This document shows positions 51,989 to 62,417 of a stretch of DNA of 64,000 nucleotides, in pieces. Within the stretch, counting starts at the first letter, position 1, and each line of letters opens with the position of its first letter. Both the position numbers and the translations under genes were made by a program. The notes under the pieces were generated by a model. That model searched no databases. It was not told the origin of the DNA and saw only the letters and a program-made list of their open reading frames with translations. The DNA is from Zygnema cylindricum (taxonomy: Eukaryota > Streptophyta > Zygnematophyceae > Zygnematales > Zygnemataceae), in the NCBI GenBank assembly GCA_037447655.1, contig JBBHKE010001283.1, positions 126,001 to 190,000 of the forward strand, written 5' to 3'.

Positions 51989-53171
51989 TGTTGATATTTG
52001 TGTATTTTCTAGGTCTGTAATAGGATAGAAAAAGGCAGAGGCATTCTGCCTCTAACTCCCCTCTCCAAGCCCCCACACTTGTTGTAGTCACTGAAGGCTG
52101 GATAGGGAGCTAGAGCCATGGCTGTCTATGCTCTCTAGAGAAGACAAGGGGTATATTAGTAAGACTTACCAAAATTTACTTGACGGACACAGGAATTGAT
52201 CCTGGTACCGACCGTCCGTCAATCTGCCTTTCGCCAGTGACTTTAGCCGTTTAGACTAGAGCTAATGTTACGACTTATGGGGTTTGATAAATATTTAAAT
52301 AGTTACACGTAGACTAGTTTAATTTACTTGAAATGTATACGTATTGCATAGAGACAGTTATAGATAGTACGGAGTACGGATTTCTTTATTGAAACTGATA
52401 CCGCGCATTTGGTTCGACCGCGAATCAAATACCGCGCGTCTATTTTCAACGGCTAAAAATGTAGCCGGATTTGATCGGACGGCCACGATAGGCGCCGCGA
52501 TCACGAGATATGTACTTTTGGCGGTTTACGGTGATCGCCACATAGGATTACACGTGGCACGTCAACATTGGATTGCGGCGCCACCGGAGATTACGGGAAA
52601 AAATAGATATGTGACATGTGTCCACATTTCAGCCATATCGTACAATTGTCGTACAGAAAGTACACCGACACCTGTACTTATCTGTACGGTACAGTAAAGT
52701 GATTGGTGCCGTACGTCAGTAGATAGGGTCTTAGAGTGAGAATAGGACTTAGAATATTTTCACTAGGTAGTCGCCTCTCCCAGAGAGCATCTTGTATAAA
52801 TGGCCAACTTTGGGCAGCCATAACTATCAATTTACTTGACCATTTTCAGTGATTCTTTTTGCTGCGGACTCAGGGGATTCCACGCTACACAAGGGTGTAG
52901 TTGGTCAGAGTTTTTGTATGCCAAGGTGGCTTTATTCTTAAGGGAAAGTCAAAGTGGGTGAATGTGTCCAAATCTCATATTCTAACTTTGGATTCTGTGG
53001 TGAAAATGACCACACAGAAAGTGTTATTTCACAAAGGTGAATCTATATTCGGGTTTTGATTGTCAAGGGGTCTGTCATTTGGGTTTATATCAACTTGGAG
53101 TCGGCACTATGTAGATAAGCTTCTTTTTGGATCTGCTTACTCTGAGGGCCAATGGAGGTTTTAGAGTTTCG
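51989..53171 (+). mobile_element. 3' LTR of element K
   Basis: Follows polypurine AATAAGGGGAG. TGTTGATATTTG to GAGTTTCG (last base G instead of A), 1183 bp. The flank GCCCC does not match GGAGG before the 5' LTR, so the target duplication is lost or the end has recombined. Confidence 0.9.
52171..52257 (-). promoter_or_regulatory. tRNA-like Pol III unit in K 3' LTR
   Basis: Same nested stem (TTGACGGAC at 52180-52188, GTCCGTCAA at 52214-52222), B box GGATCAATTCC and TTTT (52171-52174), despite about 4% divergence between the two LTRs. Confidence 0.7.
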
Positions 53172-55582
53172 GCCCCTCTCCTCCTCTCTAAATTCTCTTT
53201 ATCCCCTTAGGGTTTCCTTTTGCACTTTCCTCCTTTCCTTAAGATTCTATATCGAAGCTACACCTCCTCTCTTCATTCTTTTGCTTCTTTTAGAAGCCGC
53301 CACTTGTCCTCCAATCTGATTTTTGTCAATCTGCACGCTGAAAATGCACATCGAGGTGGGATTAGGAATTATCTGCGCGCTGAAAATACACATCGAGGTG
53401 GGATTAGGAATTAGGGTTAGGGTTTCTTTTTCCGGCTCTTCCACGCGTTCCGCTGCATTCCTTATGGATGAATGCTCCATCTGTACCTGCTTCGCGCTTG
53501 GATTTGGATGTGGATAAATCTGAGCATCTAGAATTTCTTCCTCCTCAAGGTGAGTATAACTTTCTCCTTCCTTGGCAACTTGCTTGACTCCATCTTATTT
53601 GATGCTCTTTCCAAGCAACACTTCTTTAAATGTCCTGTATCTTAACACTCCTCTATCTACTTTCACCTCCTCTATTATTTGGGTTTCTTTGCTCGCAGAT
53701 TTGATGGTGAACTCGGTGGATTTCTCTGAGGTGCATAGTGGAGGAGATTTGAAATCTCCCACTATTGCCAAACAGTAAAGTAATTTTTCCACCAATTCTC
53801 TCCCTTGATTGCTCCAACTATTTTGTTCTTTTGCGTGCAACAAGTTTATACTATGAGTCCTTTTAATGTTTACCTTTTGATCTCCAATCTTCTCCACCTG
53901 AATGATTTGTGGCAGATTTCTGGATTTCTAGTTCCTGACATTTGTTGTCACTTGTGGACCTCTGTGTGCAGGTCCACTTCCTTCATCTCCAAGGGATGAG
54001 GCATTAGGAGAGCCAACTTGTTTCTTTCCGCTCTCCATCTCATTCGGCCATGTCTTCCATGCTTGAGGTAAGACACTGTTTGCCGCTTTTGGAACATTTT
54101 TCTCAGCGTGTGATGCAAATGTTCTAAGATACTCTGAGCTGTCTATGCTTTCTTCACTTATTTGATTCCACTCTTGCTTGAGTTTTTCTTGATCCTCTTT
54201 GTTTCCCTTCGGCTCTTATGTCAAAGTTGACACCAATGTCACCGGCTTACGAACGATTTTTGCTTTCTCCAGTGGCGTTTTTGACAGATTTTTCTGAGAT
54301 TCGGATGCTGAAGCAGTCTTCCTCCCATCGATGGAGGTGGGCATTGGAGAATGGTGGTGGTGACCTCGGCTGACCTTCTTGGCTTTGTTTCTGATCGTGT
54401 TCTTGCAGGTTAGTAAGTTCACCCCTTTGTCTTTTAATTATTTCTCCTTTCTCTCATTGTTTTGAATCTCTTTTTCTTTCTTTTCTATGTAATGTTTTTC
54501 TTTCTTTTTGTGTCTTCTCTCTACCCCTTGCTCACCAATGCTTCCGCTTTCTAAGTCGCTTAGACTCTGGTCTCTTTGAGGTATCTTGCATGTGGTTTGC
54601 CACCTTCGGGTTCCTCTGCCACTATTCCACTTTCTGCATAGTGTTTGCTATCAAAAAATTGATTTCTGATTTCTCTCTCTCTCTGCAGATCTTAAACTAT
54701 CTTGTCATTGGAGCTACTTCTTAGTACTCTTTCCGTGCTACCTAGCCTCTACCTAGCCCGACCATGAGTGAGAGAATGTTTCTGGTTTTCTCTCTACTAC
54801 AACCTCTTTTGTCATCTCGCTTGGGATCGCCTCTCACCTTTTTAAGATTCTTAAGGTAAGAACCTGATTCTCCCTTCCATTTTTCTTCCTCTTTGACATG
54901 CATTCGATTCCCTCCGTTTGTTGAGGTCATATCTTGTACACCTACAATCTTTTGAACTGCTTGTTCGTTGGTGCTACATTCTTTTGTCGCTTGCTAACAT
55001 GCATGGTTAGTGTGCGATCTGTCTCCCTTTGCTTTGCTTGACTGATGGTGTTCTCTATGCTTACTTGCAAGACATCGGTCTCGTCCTCTTTGCATGTTGC
55101 TAATGATGGAGTACTCATTTGATTTGGAGCACTCTCGGTGACATCTCCACAGATTTCCTTTGTCGTGGTTTCCAACTATTCTGAGGCGAAACTTTTCAAT
55201 GTGGTGCCATTCGGTGACACCTGAAGCGTGGTGTATTTTTGCAACACTTGGCTTTTGACTCCCTTTTGGTAAGATCTCCCACTAATGTCCTCCTGAGGTG
55301 AGAGACTCTCCTCGTGAGATCTCTCGGTTGTCTCCCTCTGCCGTGAAAGTTTTTGCATTTTGGGGTCTTTGTTTCTGTGAGTGCTCATCTTTGAGCTGTT
55401 GGTGCTTGCCTTGTGTCAGCCATAATTGATCTCTGTTGTTGTCGCTGCAATATTTGTTGATCTAACTGCGTAGTAGATCTGTTTGTTACTTCGGCTTTCT
55501 GTGTGAGGGATCTAAACTTTGTTGTTGTCCTTGTCGTCCTTTCTGACCACTTTTTCATCCTTTATGACCGCTTCTTTTGTCC
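53172..55582. other. unassigned pyrimidine-rich segment, possibly captured host DNA
   Basis: 2.4 kb without Copia similarity. The + strand is strongly C/T-rich and has features of plant transcribed non-coding or intronic DNA: a telobox-like TTAGGGTTAGGGTTTC near 53413-53428, a possible splice donor CAAGGTGAGT near 53547, and polypyrimidine-plus-CAG acceptors (CTCTCTCTGCAG near 54688, TTCTTGCAGG near 54410). No convincing protein frame on either strand. It joins the K 3' LTR at left and starts element M RNase H at right without LTR structure. It could be a fragment of a host gene or a piece carried inside element M. Confidence 0.4.
53332..53415. repeat. two-copy 42-bp tandem repeat
   Basis: Copies at 53332-53373 and 53374-53415 share GCTGAAAATRCACATCGAGG and GTGGGATTAGGAATTA. 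They differ at a few bases. Confidence 0.85.
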
Positions 55583-56355
55583 ATGAATTGTACCCGTCCT
55601 GACATTGCTGCAACAGTCGGGGTACTGAGCAGGAATCTAGAGAATCCTAGAAAATCTGACTTTGATGGAAAGGAGTCTAAGATATTTGTCCGGAACCAAA
55701 GACCCCAAGCTCACAATAGGCGGAGAAGAAAAACTGCAAACATGGAGTGATGCAAGCTATGGCGACATGCCAAGCCCGAAATCCACCACGGGATTCGTTC
55801 TACAAATTGGGAACGGTACTTGCTGTTGGAGCAGCAAACTTCAAAAGGTGACAGCACAGTCGACAATGGAGTCAGAATATATGGCAGCAAGCTCGGCCCT
55901 CAAGGAACTTTTATAGGTAAAATCCATGTTACAAGAACTAGGATACATGCAAGTTGGTCCACAGGTGATCTGGTGTGATATCCAGGCTGCCATTGCCATT
56001 GCGTCTAACCCAAGTCATCACTTCAAAAGCAAGCACATAGATGTACGATTACACTTTGTAAGAGAAAAAGTGTTCTCTAGAGTGATTAAAGTATGTTATT
56101 TGCCAAATGCAAAAATGATCGCTGATATGCTCACTAAAGCTCTTCCTGCTCCTAAGCTGAATTATTGTAGGAACGCAGTGGGATTAAGTGAATAGTTGAA
56201 TAATTGCACTGCCATATTGCCACTCTGCAATAAGTCCACCATTGAGATGTAGAGGGACTGGGTGACTTGCTAATTACTATACTGCTATGCTGCGATGCTG
56301 CGCTAGTTTATCACCGCTGCTGCCCTGATATACTGAGTCTAAAGCTTTAGGGGAG
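55583..56355 (+). pseudogene. Copia element M: RNase H and 3' end
   Basis: Starts at MNCTRPDIAATVGVLSRNL, continues after a frameshift as RSLRYLSGTKDPKL, then SDASYGDMP (D retained), CCWSSKLQKV, MESEYMAA, CDIQAAIAIA, and an ADMLTKALPAPKLNY end. One stop replaces Trp in the ELLWVK motif (55914-55916). The frame stops at 56195, then polypurine GCTTTAGGGGAG leads to the LTR. Nearer to the E family than to Copia-1. Confidence 0.85.
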
Positions 56356-57064
56356 TGTTGTATTTTTGGAAAGCTTCCAGTCTCAGCGCAGCAGCGCAGC
56401 TGTTATACAGACAGAGCAGCGCAGCTGCTATACAGCAGAGCAACGCAGCAGCGAAGCTGCAACAAAGACAGGACAACGCAACCACAATTATATTTGATAT
56501 GATCCGTATGGACAACACGTCGTTTGATACTCTTAATGTGATTCTGTACAGGATAGAGCAACTGCGATAGATACGATTTTAGTCAACTTAGTGAATAACT
56601 CATTGGTAGCTTAGTGATAGCTCAGTGGTAGCTTAGTGATAGCTCAATGGTAGCTTAGTGATAGCTCAGTGGTAGCTTGACAGATTAGTGTTAGCTTGGT
56701 GGTTTGACGTACCTCTCAAGTACACTGGTGTTGCTGGTTCAACACAAGTATAAGACTTAGGACTCATAACATATCTTGTATCTAGACTTCCAAGTAGTAA
56801 AACTGCAAACAGTTTTTTGGAAACTTCTGAGTATTATATCTTGAGTGTTGTCGGGTCAATTGTGCTGAAGCTTTGGGAGTTATAAGTGTTTATGCTACTC
56901 TATATTCTGATAGAGTTTTGTGAGATTTGGATGCTCGTATAAGAATTAGTGAGCACTTGAGAATAGCTGTTTGATAGGATTCTTGATAGTTTTTGAGAGT
57001 GTATCATGTCTACTTCTACTACTACTGCTGCTCCTCCACCTGCACCGGTGGTTTTAGAACAACA
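56356..57064 (+). mobile_element. 3' LTR of element M
   Basis: TGTTGTATTTTTGG to TAGAACAACA, 709 bp. The end contains a copy of the gag start (ATGTCTACTTCTACTACTAC at 57006-57025), as in the E LTRs. GCAGC-rich repeats lie at 56385-56465 and a tandem TAGCTTAGTGATAGCTCAGT array at 56605-56680. Confidence 0.85.
56605..56745 (+). promoter_or_regulatory. A-box array plus B box in M LTR
   Basis: Three tandem 22-bp units (56605-56670) plus a partial unit, each containing TAGCTCAGTGG or TAGCTTAGTGA, which fit A-box TRGYNNARNNG. A further TAGCTTGGTGG lies at 56692-56702 and a B-box match GGTTCAACAC at 56736-56745, about 35-45 bp on. Unlike the units in other LTRs it is in sense orientation. No tRNA fold is apparent. 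Confidence 0.5.
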
Positions 57065-57263
57065 CTGTGCCTCCGCAAATCATCTTGTGAATCGAGATCC
57101 TCCAAACCCTAGTGGAACTCCCAATTTTGAAATTGACCGACACACACGACCGCTCAAAATACCCTATAGTCGTTTTTCAAATAATACACCCCTCATCATG
57201 GTTTCCCAGGATATGAACCTTGTTCCATTGAAAATGGGCACCCTAGAGAGTGGCCCCATAACC
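57065..57263 (-). pseudogene. Copia element N: gag N-terminus
   Basis: Reverse strand from the LTR ATG: QVMGPLSRVPIFNGTRFISWETMM then FEKRL-stop-GILSGRV. Primer site reads GGTTATGGGGCC on the reverse strand (57252-57263). Cut at 57064 by the M LTR. Confidence 0.75.
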
Positions 57264-58321
57264 TGTAATTGTGTGACCTCCATTGGTCCACAGAATGTCC
57301 AACTTATATGAAGCCTCTAGGATAATATTTGCACTTCTGGTCTTAGCAAAGAATAAGTGCCACCTTGGCACGCAAAAACTTTGACCAACTACACACCTGT
57401 GTAGCGTGGACTCCTTTGAGTCCGCAACAAAAAGAATCTATGAAATTGCTCCCTTGAGCATTAAGTTATGGTTGTTCAATGACAGCGAATTTATACAGAT
57501 GGCCTCCGGAAGATAGGGCTTTCAAAAAAATTCTAAGTCCTAAGAACCTACTCATATCCCCTCTAGACCAATCAAATTATCATTCACTACATAATCTAGT
57601 AGCCATCGTACTTTTTTTACGGAATAATGCAGCACCACTCTCGGTTTGCTACGTGTCGAATAAATCGTCGCCGTTTTATCCCTTTTTCATCTAGCATCCT
57701 GTAAGATGGTGCCATGTGTTAGTTTTCCTCCAATTTGGCGAAGTGCTTCCAAAAAGTCTTTCCGGCATGCTAGCACTCATGCTTGCCGTCGGTTCATAAT
57801 TCGGTGATTAATGTTAGTCGTTCGATCCACGCGCCGCGCCGAATAATCTTTGTTAACCGTTGAAATTTTACGACCGTCGTTCCGTGTTGACCGTTGAATT
57901 TTGAGATCGGTCATTCCTTGTTGACGGTTTCTGTTGATCGCGAACGACATTTGATTTCGTCCGTTGAAATTAGATGCCGTTTCGTTTTTTTTCGTATGGT
58001 AAAGTATTTTGTGTGGTATTGTATGTTTCATGTTCATTTTGTTTCGTATGCGTCGTCGCGTCACTATTTATATATTTATCACATATGATATATGTAACGC
58101 TTCATGAAGCCCTATTGGATAAAGCAAACGGCTACATCGTACGGCAGTTATCAAGAGGTCACAAGATCAATTATTGATTCGACAGTCTACCTTTTGCCGG
58201 GGGTGTTTCTTTTGCCTGTCTTCTTATCTGCCTGAGAAAATTGACAACCTTGTCATGGTTGCTTGGCAGTTCTTAGTGATTGCGAAAAGTATGAGAATTG
58301 TAGAATAACCATAGAATAACA
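57264..58321 (-). mobile_element. 5' LTR of element N
   Basis: + strand left end TGTAATTGTG beside the primer site. The probable right end is ATAACA at 58321 (reverse complement TGTTATTC). Contains CTACAC-ACCT-GTGTAG near 57391, GACTCCTTTGAGTC near 57409, GCTCCCTTGAGC near 57448 and start-codon hairpin TGTGGACC-AATGGA-GGTCACA on the reverse strand. A block with several CCGTTGAAATT-type repeats (57870-57970) is peculiar to it. Confidence 0.7.
58100..58195 (+). promoter_or_regulatory. tRNA-like Pol III unit in N LTR
   Basis: A-box-like TATTGGATAAAGC (58113-58125), B-box relic AGATCAATTA (58164-58173), TTTT (58192-58195). Antisense to the LTR. More eroded than the others. Confidence 0.5.
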
Positions 58322-58596
58322 AAAGAGATAGAGTAAAAAATACCCTTTTTAAGATCCACTGAAATGGAAGTTGGAGTTTAAGGTATACCAGGGTTCTTTT
58401 TAGGGTTTGATGATCACTCGGAAGGGTATAGAGTGTATGACAAAAAGAGAGATAAAAGTCTTGCTAGCTTAGAACATCATAGTGATAGATTAGGGAAAAG
58501 AAGTGGATGTACGTAATCTGCATACATATGAAAAGAAAGATTGAAGTTGTTGAAATTTATGTATTTTCTAGGTCTGTATTGGAAAAATAAATAGAG
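58322..58596 (+). pseudogene. fragment O: integrase C-terminal piece plus LTR stub
   Basis: 58345-58546 reads KWKLEFKVYQGSFLGFDDHSEGYRVYD with stops, equivalent to the KGKPGYLVGYD...KGYRVYD block after the integrase core. A 50-bp stub TGTTGAAATTTATG...TTTTCTAGGTC (58549-58590) matches the first bases of an I/K-type LTR and ends at the next LTR. Confidence 0.65.
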
Positions 58597-59644
58597 TGTT
58601 GAAAAGAGGTGACTAATAGTTCACTTCTATATTTTAGTTAGAATGTAAAGAGAGAGAAAGAGAGGACCAAAGGCACGCCATGGTTGCCGTATCATTTAGA
58701 AGGAGGCAGAATGAATTAGAAAGTATTTTACTAGTTTTAGCAAAATACGGCCGTCGGCCGTTTTGAACCGGGGTCTGTAGGCTACTAAATAGACCAACGC
58801 CTTATCCATTAAGTTACTATCGAAACGATACACGTGAGATGTTTTACGCATATTTAGCTATTGATTCAAAGGACTAATTCGCAGCAGACTTACGAAAACG
58901 CCACTTAATCAATTGATGCAGGGAAGCGAATCGAAGCCGTATAAATACAATTGATCGGACGGCCACCATTACAGCCGCCACTCGCAATAAGCTTTCGGCG
59001 GCCTTTGGGGATAGCGTCACGCGGTGCAACGTGGCGCCACATTATTTGACACCGGAGAAGATTGGAGGAGGAACCATGGCTCCCGATTTGGCACATGTCA
59101 CCTTGTAGACCATGTCGTACAATGGCCGTACGATAAGTACATCGCCCATCGTACCTTCTTGTACTATATAGTGTTCCTATTGGACTAGGGTTTAGTAGTA
59201 GGTAGTCATGAGTAGGCAAAATAAGACTTAGTGATATTTCGGTACCTCTCTCTAAGAGAGCTTGTAACTCTAAAGGTCATCTTTGACCAGCCATAACTTA
59301 CTGCTCGGGTGAGCAAATTCAGTGATTCTTTTTGCTACAGACTCGGGGGAGTCTAGGCTACACAGGGGTGTAGTTGGTCAGAGGTGTTTGCGTGTCAGGG
59401 TGGCACTTATTCAGTTGGAAAGTCAAAGTGGGGAATACTGTCCAAAACACATATTCATGCTTTGCATTCTGTGGTGGAACTGAGCACACACAAGGTCTTA
59501 TCTTCACAGGGGTGAAGTTATATTGGGGTTTTGATTATCAAGGGATCATTCATTTGGGTTTATATCAACTTGGAGTAGGCACTATCTAGATTAACTTCTT
59601 TTGGATCTGCGAATTCTGTGGGCAATGGATCCCATAGAATTTCA
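58597..59644 (+). mobile_element. chimeric solo LTR (Copia-1 type then I/K type)
   Basis: TGTTGAAAAGAGG to AGAATTTCA, 1048 bp. Up to about 59330 it follows the Copia-1 LTR (AGGCACGCCATGG block, TACATCGCCCATCGTAC, TGCTCGGGTGAGCA). From there it follows LTRs I and K (CTACAC-AGGG-GTGTAG, GTGGTGGAACTGAGCACAC, TTGGAGTAGGCACTATCTAG). Flanks TAGAG and GAAGT do not match, so the target duplication is not preserved or one end is recombined. Confidence 0.8.
58742..58820 (-). promoter_or_regulatory. tRNA-like Pol III unit in chimeric LTR
   Basis: Reverse strand: TTAATGGATAAGGCG D-arm (about 58798-58812), B box GGTTCAAAAC (58760-58769), TTTT (58742-58745). Confidence 0.7.
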
Positions 59645-60995
59645 GAAGTGTTGATAATAACTTTTTGGAAGAAAGTCCTATATTTTACAAAAAAAATCAA
59701 ATCTTTTATACCAAATGAGTGACCTTTCACTAACACACATAGTAACTCTCCTCCACCAGAAAGAGGATTTGTTTGACTTGAAAGAATCGCAAATAATCCT
59801 CTATCACAAGCTAAACATGAATCCCAAGCAAGATCACAAGTAGCAGAAAGGAAGACTCAACCCTCTCTACCACCTACCAAATTTCTAGATGGAGTCAAGC
59901 GAAGTGCACGACTCAGGTGCACGACTTAAGGGAGCAAAAGCAACTTTCGCTCTATCAGCACACATAAAAGAACCTTTAAGGGTGCACGACTTAAGGGAGC
60001 AAAAGCAAATTTTGCTCTATCAGCACACATAAGAGAACCTTTAAGACTAACTGAAGACTTTTCATGTCTTGAAAGAGAGCATTGGATGGAATAAATAGAT
60101 GAGGAAATGGAGTCTATGATGGAGGCCCAAACTTAAGATCTGGTGGAACTTTTTCCAAAAAGAAAGGCCATTGGGAGTAAATGGGTGTTTGAATTAAAAT
60201 TTAAACACCATAGAAAGATACAAAACTCGATTGGTAGCTAAGGGATATAATCAAAAAGAGGGGATAGATAATGAGGAAATTTTGTTAACAATTGTCCATC
60301 TGTCTGCAACTTACTTATATTAGTTGTTATAGAGGATTTTGACATCCTCTAGGTGGATGTAAAGACTACCTTCTTGCATGGTGATTTAAAAAAAAATATA
60401 TACATGAAGCAACCAGAGGGGTATGATGAGAAAGAGGGGAAGGAAAATCTTTTATATACTTTTAAAATATTTGTATAACACGAAACAAGCGTCGAGGCTT
60501 GGAACCGAAAGTTAGATGAGTTTTCAGAAAGCCTAAGATTCACTAAAATTAGCTTTGACTATTCAGTTTACGTGATGTGTGGTGATAATCTTGATGATGT
60601 GCTATTTATTGTTGTGTATACAAATGATGTGCTACTAATGAGTAGGAAAAAGGAATTTCTAGAGTTATACACTCTTTTAATTCACAATTTGCAATGAAAG
60701 ATTTGGTTTAGGCAAAATACATCTTTGGAACACAAGTAGAATTAGATTGAAAAAAGAGAATAATCACGCTAACTCAGAAAGAAGCGATAGAGAACATGTT
60801 GGAAAAATTTGGCTTGGCTGACGCCAAAGGTTTTGCCACTCCTATAGAGTATAGGCAAAAACTTGAAAAAATAGAGCATGAGTTTGGAGTCTTGATAGAT
60901 AGGAAACAAAAGGCAAAAGAACAAAAATATATGTCTTAAGTTCCCTATCGCCAAATGTTAGGAAGTTTGTTGTATTTCATGAATTGTACTATCGT
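59645..60995 (+). pseudogene. Copia element P: linker, RT and start of RNase H
   Basis: A distinct, heavily mutated subfamily. REPLRLTEDFSCLEREH...EEMESMMEAQT (60030-60135), GSKWVFELK (about 60175), [12 protein letters not shown] (about 60235), LHGDLKK-IYMKQPEGYDEKEG (60380-60440). KLDEFSESLRFTKISFDYSVYV (60510-60575), YTND for YVDD (60619), LTQKEAIENMLEKF (60770-60810) and MLGSLLYFMNCT (60955-60990), where it ends. Many stops and frameshifts. Confidence 0.8.
59916..60045 (+). repeat. 65-bp tandem duplication in element P
   Basis: 59916-59980 and 59981-60045 both begin GGTGCACGACTTAAGGGAGC and end AACCTTTAAG. Only a handful of differences. The unit is not a multiple of three. Confidence 0.9.
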
Positions 60996-61297
60996 TTTTA
61001 TCTTACACCTTTAGAATTAGACAAGAAATATTGGCATAAAATGAAGGATCTTTGATTTTTTTTTTGACAATTTTTAGGTTTTCTTTTAATGGTAAGTCGA
61101 GTGAGAAAAGTAGAAAAAACGAAATCGGAAACCCTAGCGTAAAGTTCTTGAATCAGTGACGTTGACGTTGTCAAAGTCAGCATGACATCATAATGTCACC
61201 AAACCTTAAACATCTACAATTTCACAAAATACTGACGTCTACAACTGTCGTTGTTTTTGTTGGCGTCACTTAATCGTCGGAAGTTTGTTGTCGTCTT
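60996..61297. other. no assignable feature
   Basis: AT-rich sequence between truncated RNase H of P and the L LTR. Contains a T10 run near 61055 and TGACGT-type repeats near 61157-61245. Nothing recognised. Confidence 0.4.
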
Positions 61298-62417
61298 TGA
61301 AATTCTATGGGCTCCATTGCCACACAGAATTCGCATATCAAAAGAAGCTAATCTAGATAGTGCCGACTCCAAGTTTATATAAACCCAAATGATTGACCCC
61401 TTGACAACCAGAACCCCATTAAAGCTTCACCCCTGTGAAACAAAACTTTTTCTGTGTGCTCAGTTCCACCACAGAATGCAAAGTTAGAATATGTGATTTG
61501 GATACATTCACCCACTTTGACTTTCCCTTAGAAATGCAGCCACCCACGCAGGCAAAACTCTGATCGACTACACCCTTGTGTAGCTTGGACTCCTCTGAGT
61601 CCGCAACAACAAAAATCACTGAAACTAGTCAATTGAGTTGATAATTATGGCTGGCAAAAGTTTGCCATTTATACAAGATGCTCTATGGGAGAGGCGACTA
61701 CCTACCCAAAAATATTCGAAGTCCTAAACCCCTCTCTAAACCTTCTAGTACTGAGGTACTGACCAATCGCAAGACTGTACCGTACAAGAAAGTACAGATG
61801 CCGGTGTACTTTCTGTACGGACAGTTTACGACGTCGCCATTATGCGATATTTGTCACATTCGGATTTGTTTTCTTCAGTTCCGGAGATTTCGTAAACTTG
61901 TATGATGTTGTCACGTGTCATCCGGAGTGGCGAAGTCCGCAAACCGCCAAATTGTCCTTTCCACGGTCATCTGATTGATATCGGTATTTAACACGGATCG
62001 TCGAAACAAATGTCCGTACGATTTGTTTCGTCCGGTACTAATAGTACAACTGTTACTATGTCTAATAAACGGTAATCTAGTTAAATGGAAAATCCTACGT
62101 GTAGATGTTTATATGAATATCAAACCCAATATACCTTAGCACTAGTCCTAGACTAAACGGACAAAGCTACTGGCTACGGGTTACTTGACGGACGACAGGT
62201 ACCAGGATCAATTCTTGGGTTCGTCAAGTACCTTTTGGTACATCTACCTAAATCAACCCATGTCTTCTCTAGTGAGCTTAGGCAGCCATGGCTCTAGCTC
62301 CCAATCCAGCCTTTAGTGACTACGAGAAGTGTGGGGGCTTGGAGAAGGGAGTTAGAGGCAGGTTGCCTCTGCTCTTTTTCTATCATAATAGACCTAAAAA
62401 ATACTCAAATATCAACA
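61298..62417 (-). mobile_element. 3' LTR of element L
   Basis: Reverse-oriented: TGAAATTCTATGGG at left, ATATCAACA at right, followed by the reversed polypurine tract CTCCCCTTATTTTC (62418-62431). 1120 bp, I/K type with enlarged U5 and CTACAC-AAGG-GTGTAG on the reverse strand. Start-codon hairpin GGC-AATGGA-GCC within TTCTGTG/CATAGAA. Confidence 0.9.
62145..62236 (+). promoter_or_regulatory. tRNA-like Pol III unit in L LTR
   Basis: D-arm relic CTAAACGGACAAAGC (62152-62166), outer stem TTGACGGAC/GTTCGTCAA with one mismatch, B box GGATCAATTC (62205-62214), TTTT (62233-62236). Antisense to the LTR. Confidence 0.7.

Noticed and set aside
48907-53171. CRISPR-like or satellite interpretation of repeated LTR hairpins
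   Set aside because: Repeats are leader hairpins in retrotransposon LTRs with no regular spacer structure, and the context is eukaryotic.
53405-53430. Interstitial telomere repeat
   Set aside because: Only about two TTAGGG-type units. Too short for an array; noted only as a telobox-like motif.
53595-53897. Reverse-strand 100-codon frame and neighbours in the 53-55 kb segment as genes
   Set aside because: They are complements of C/T-rich sequence, low in complexity, with no recognisable domain.
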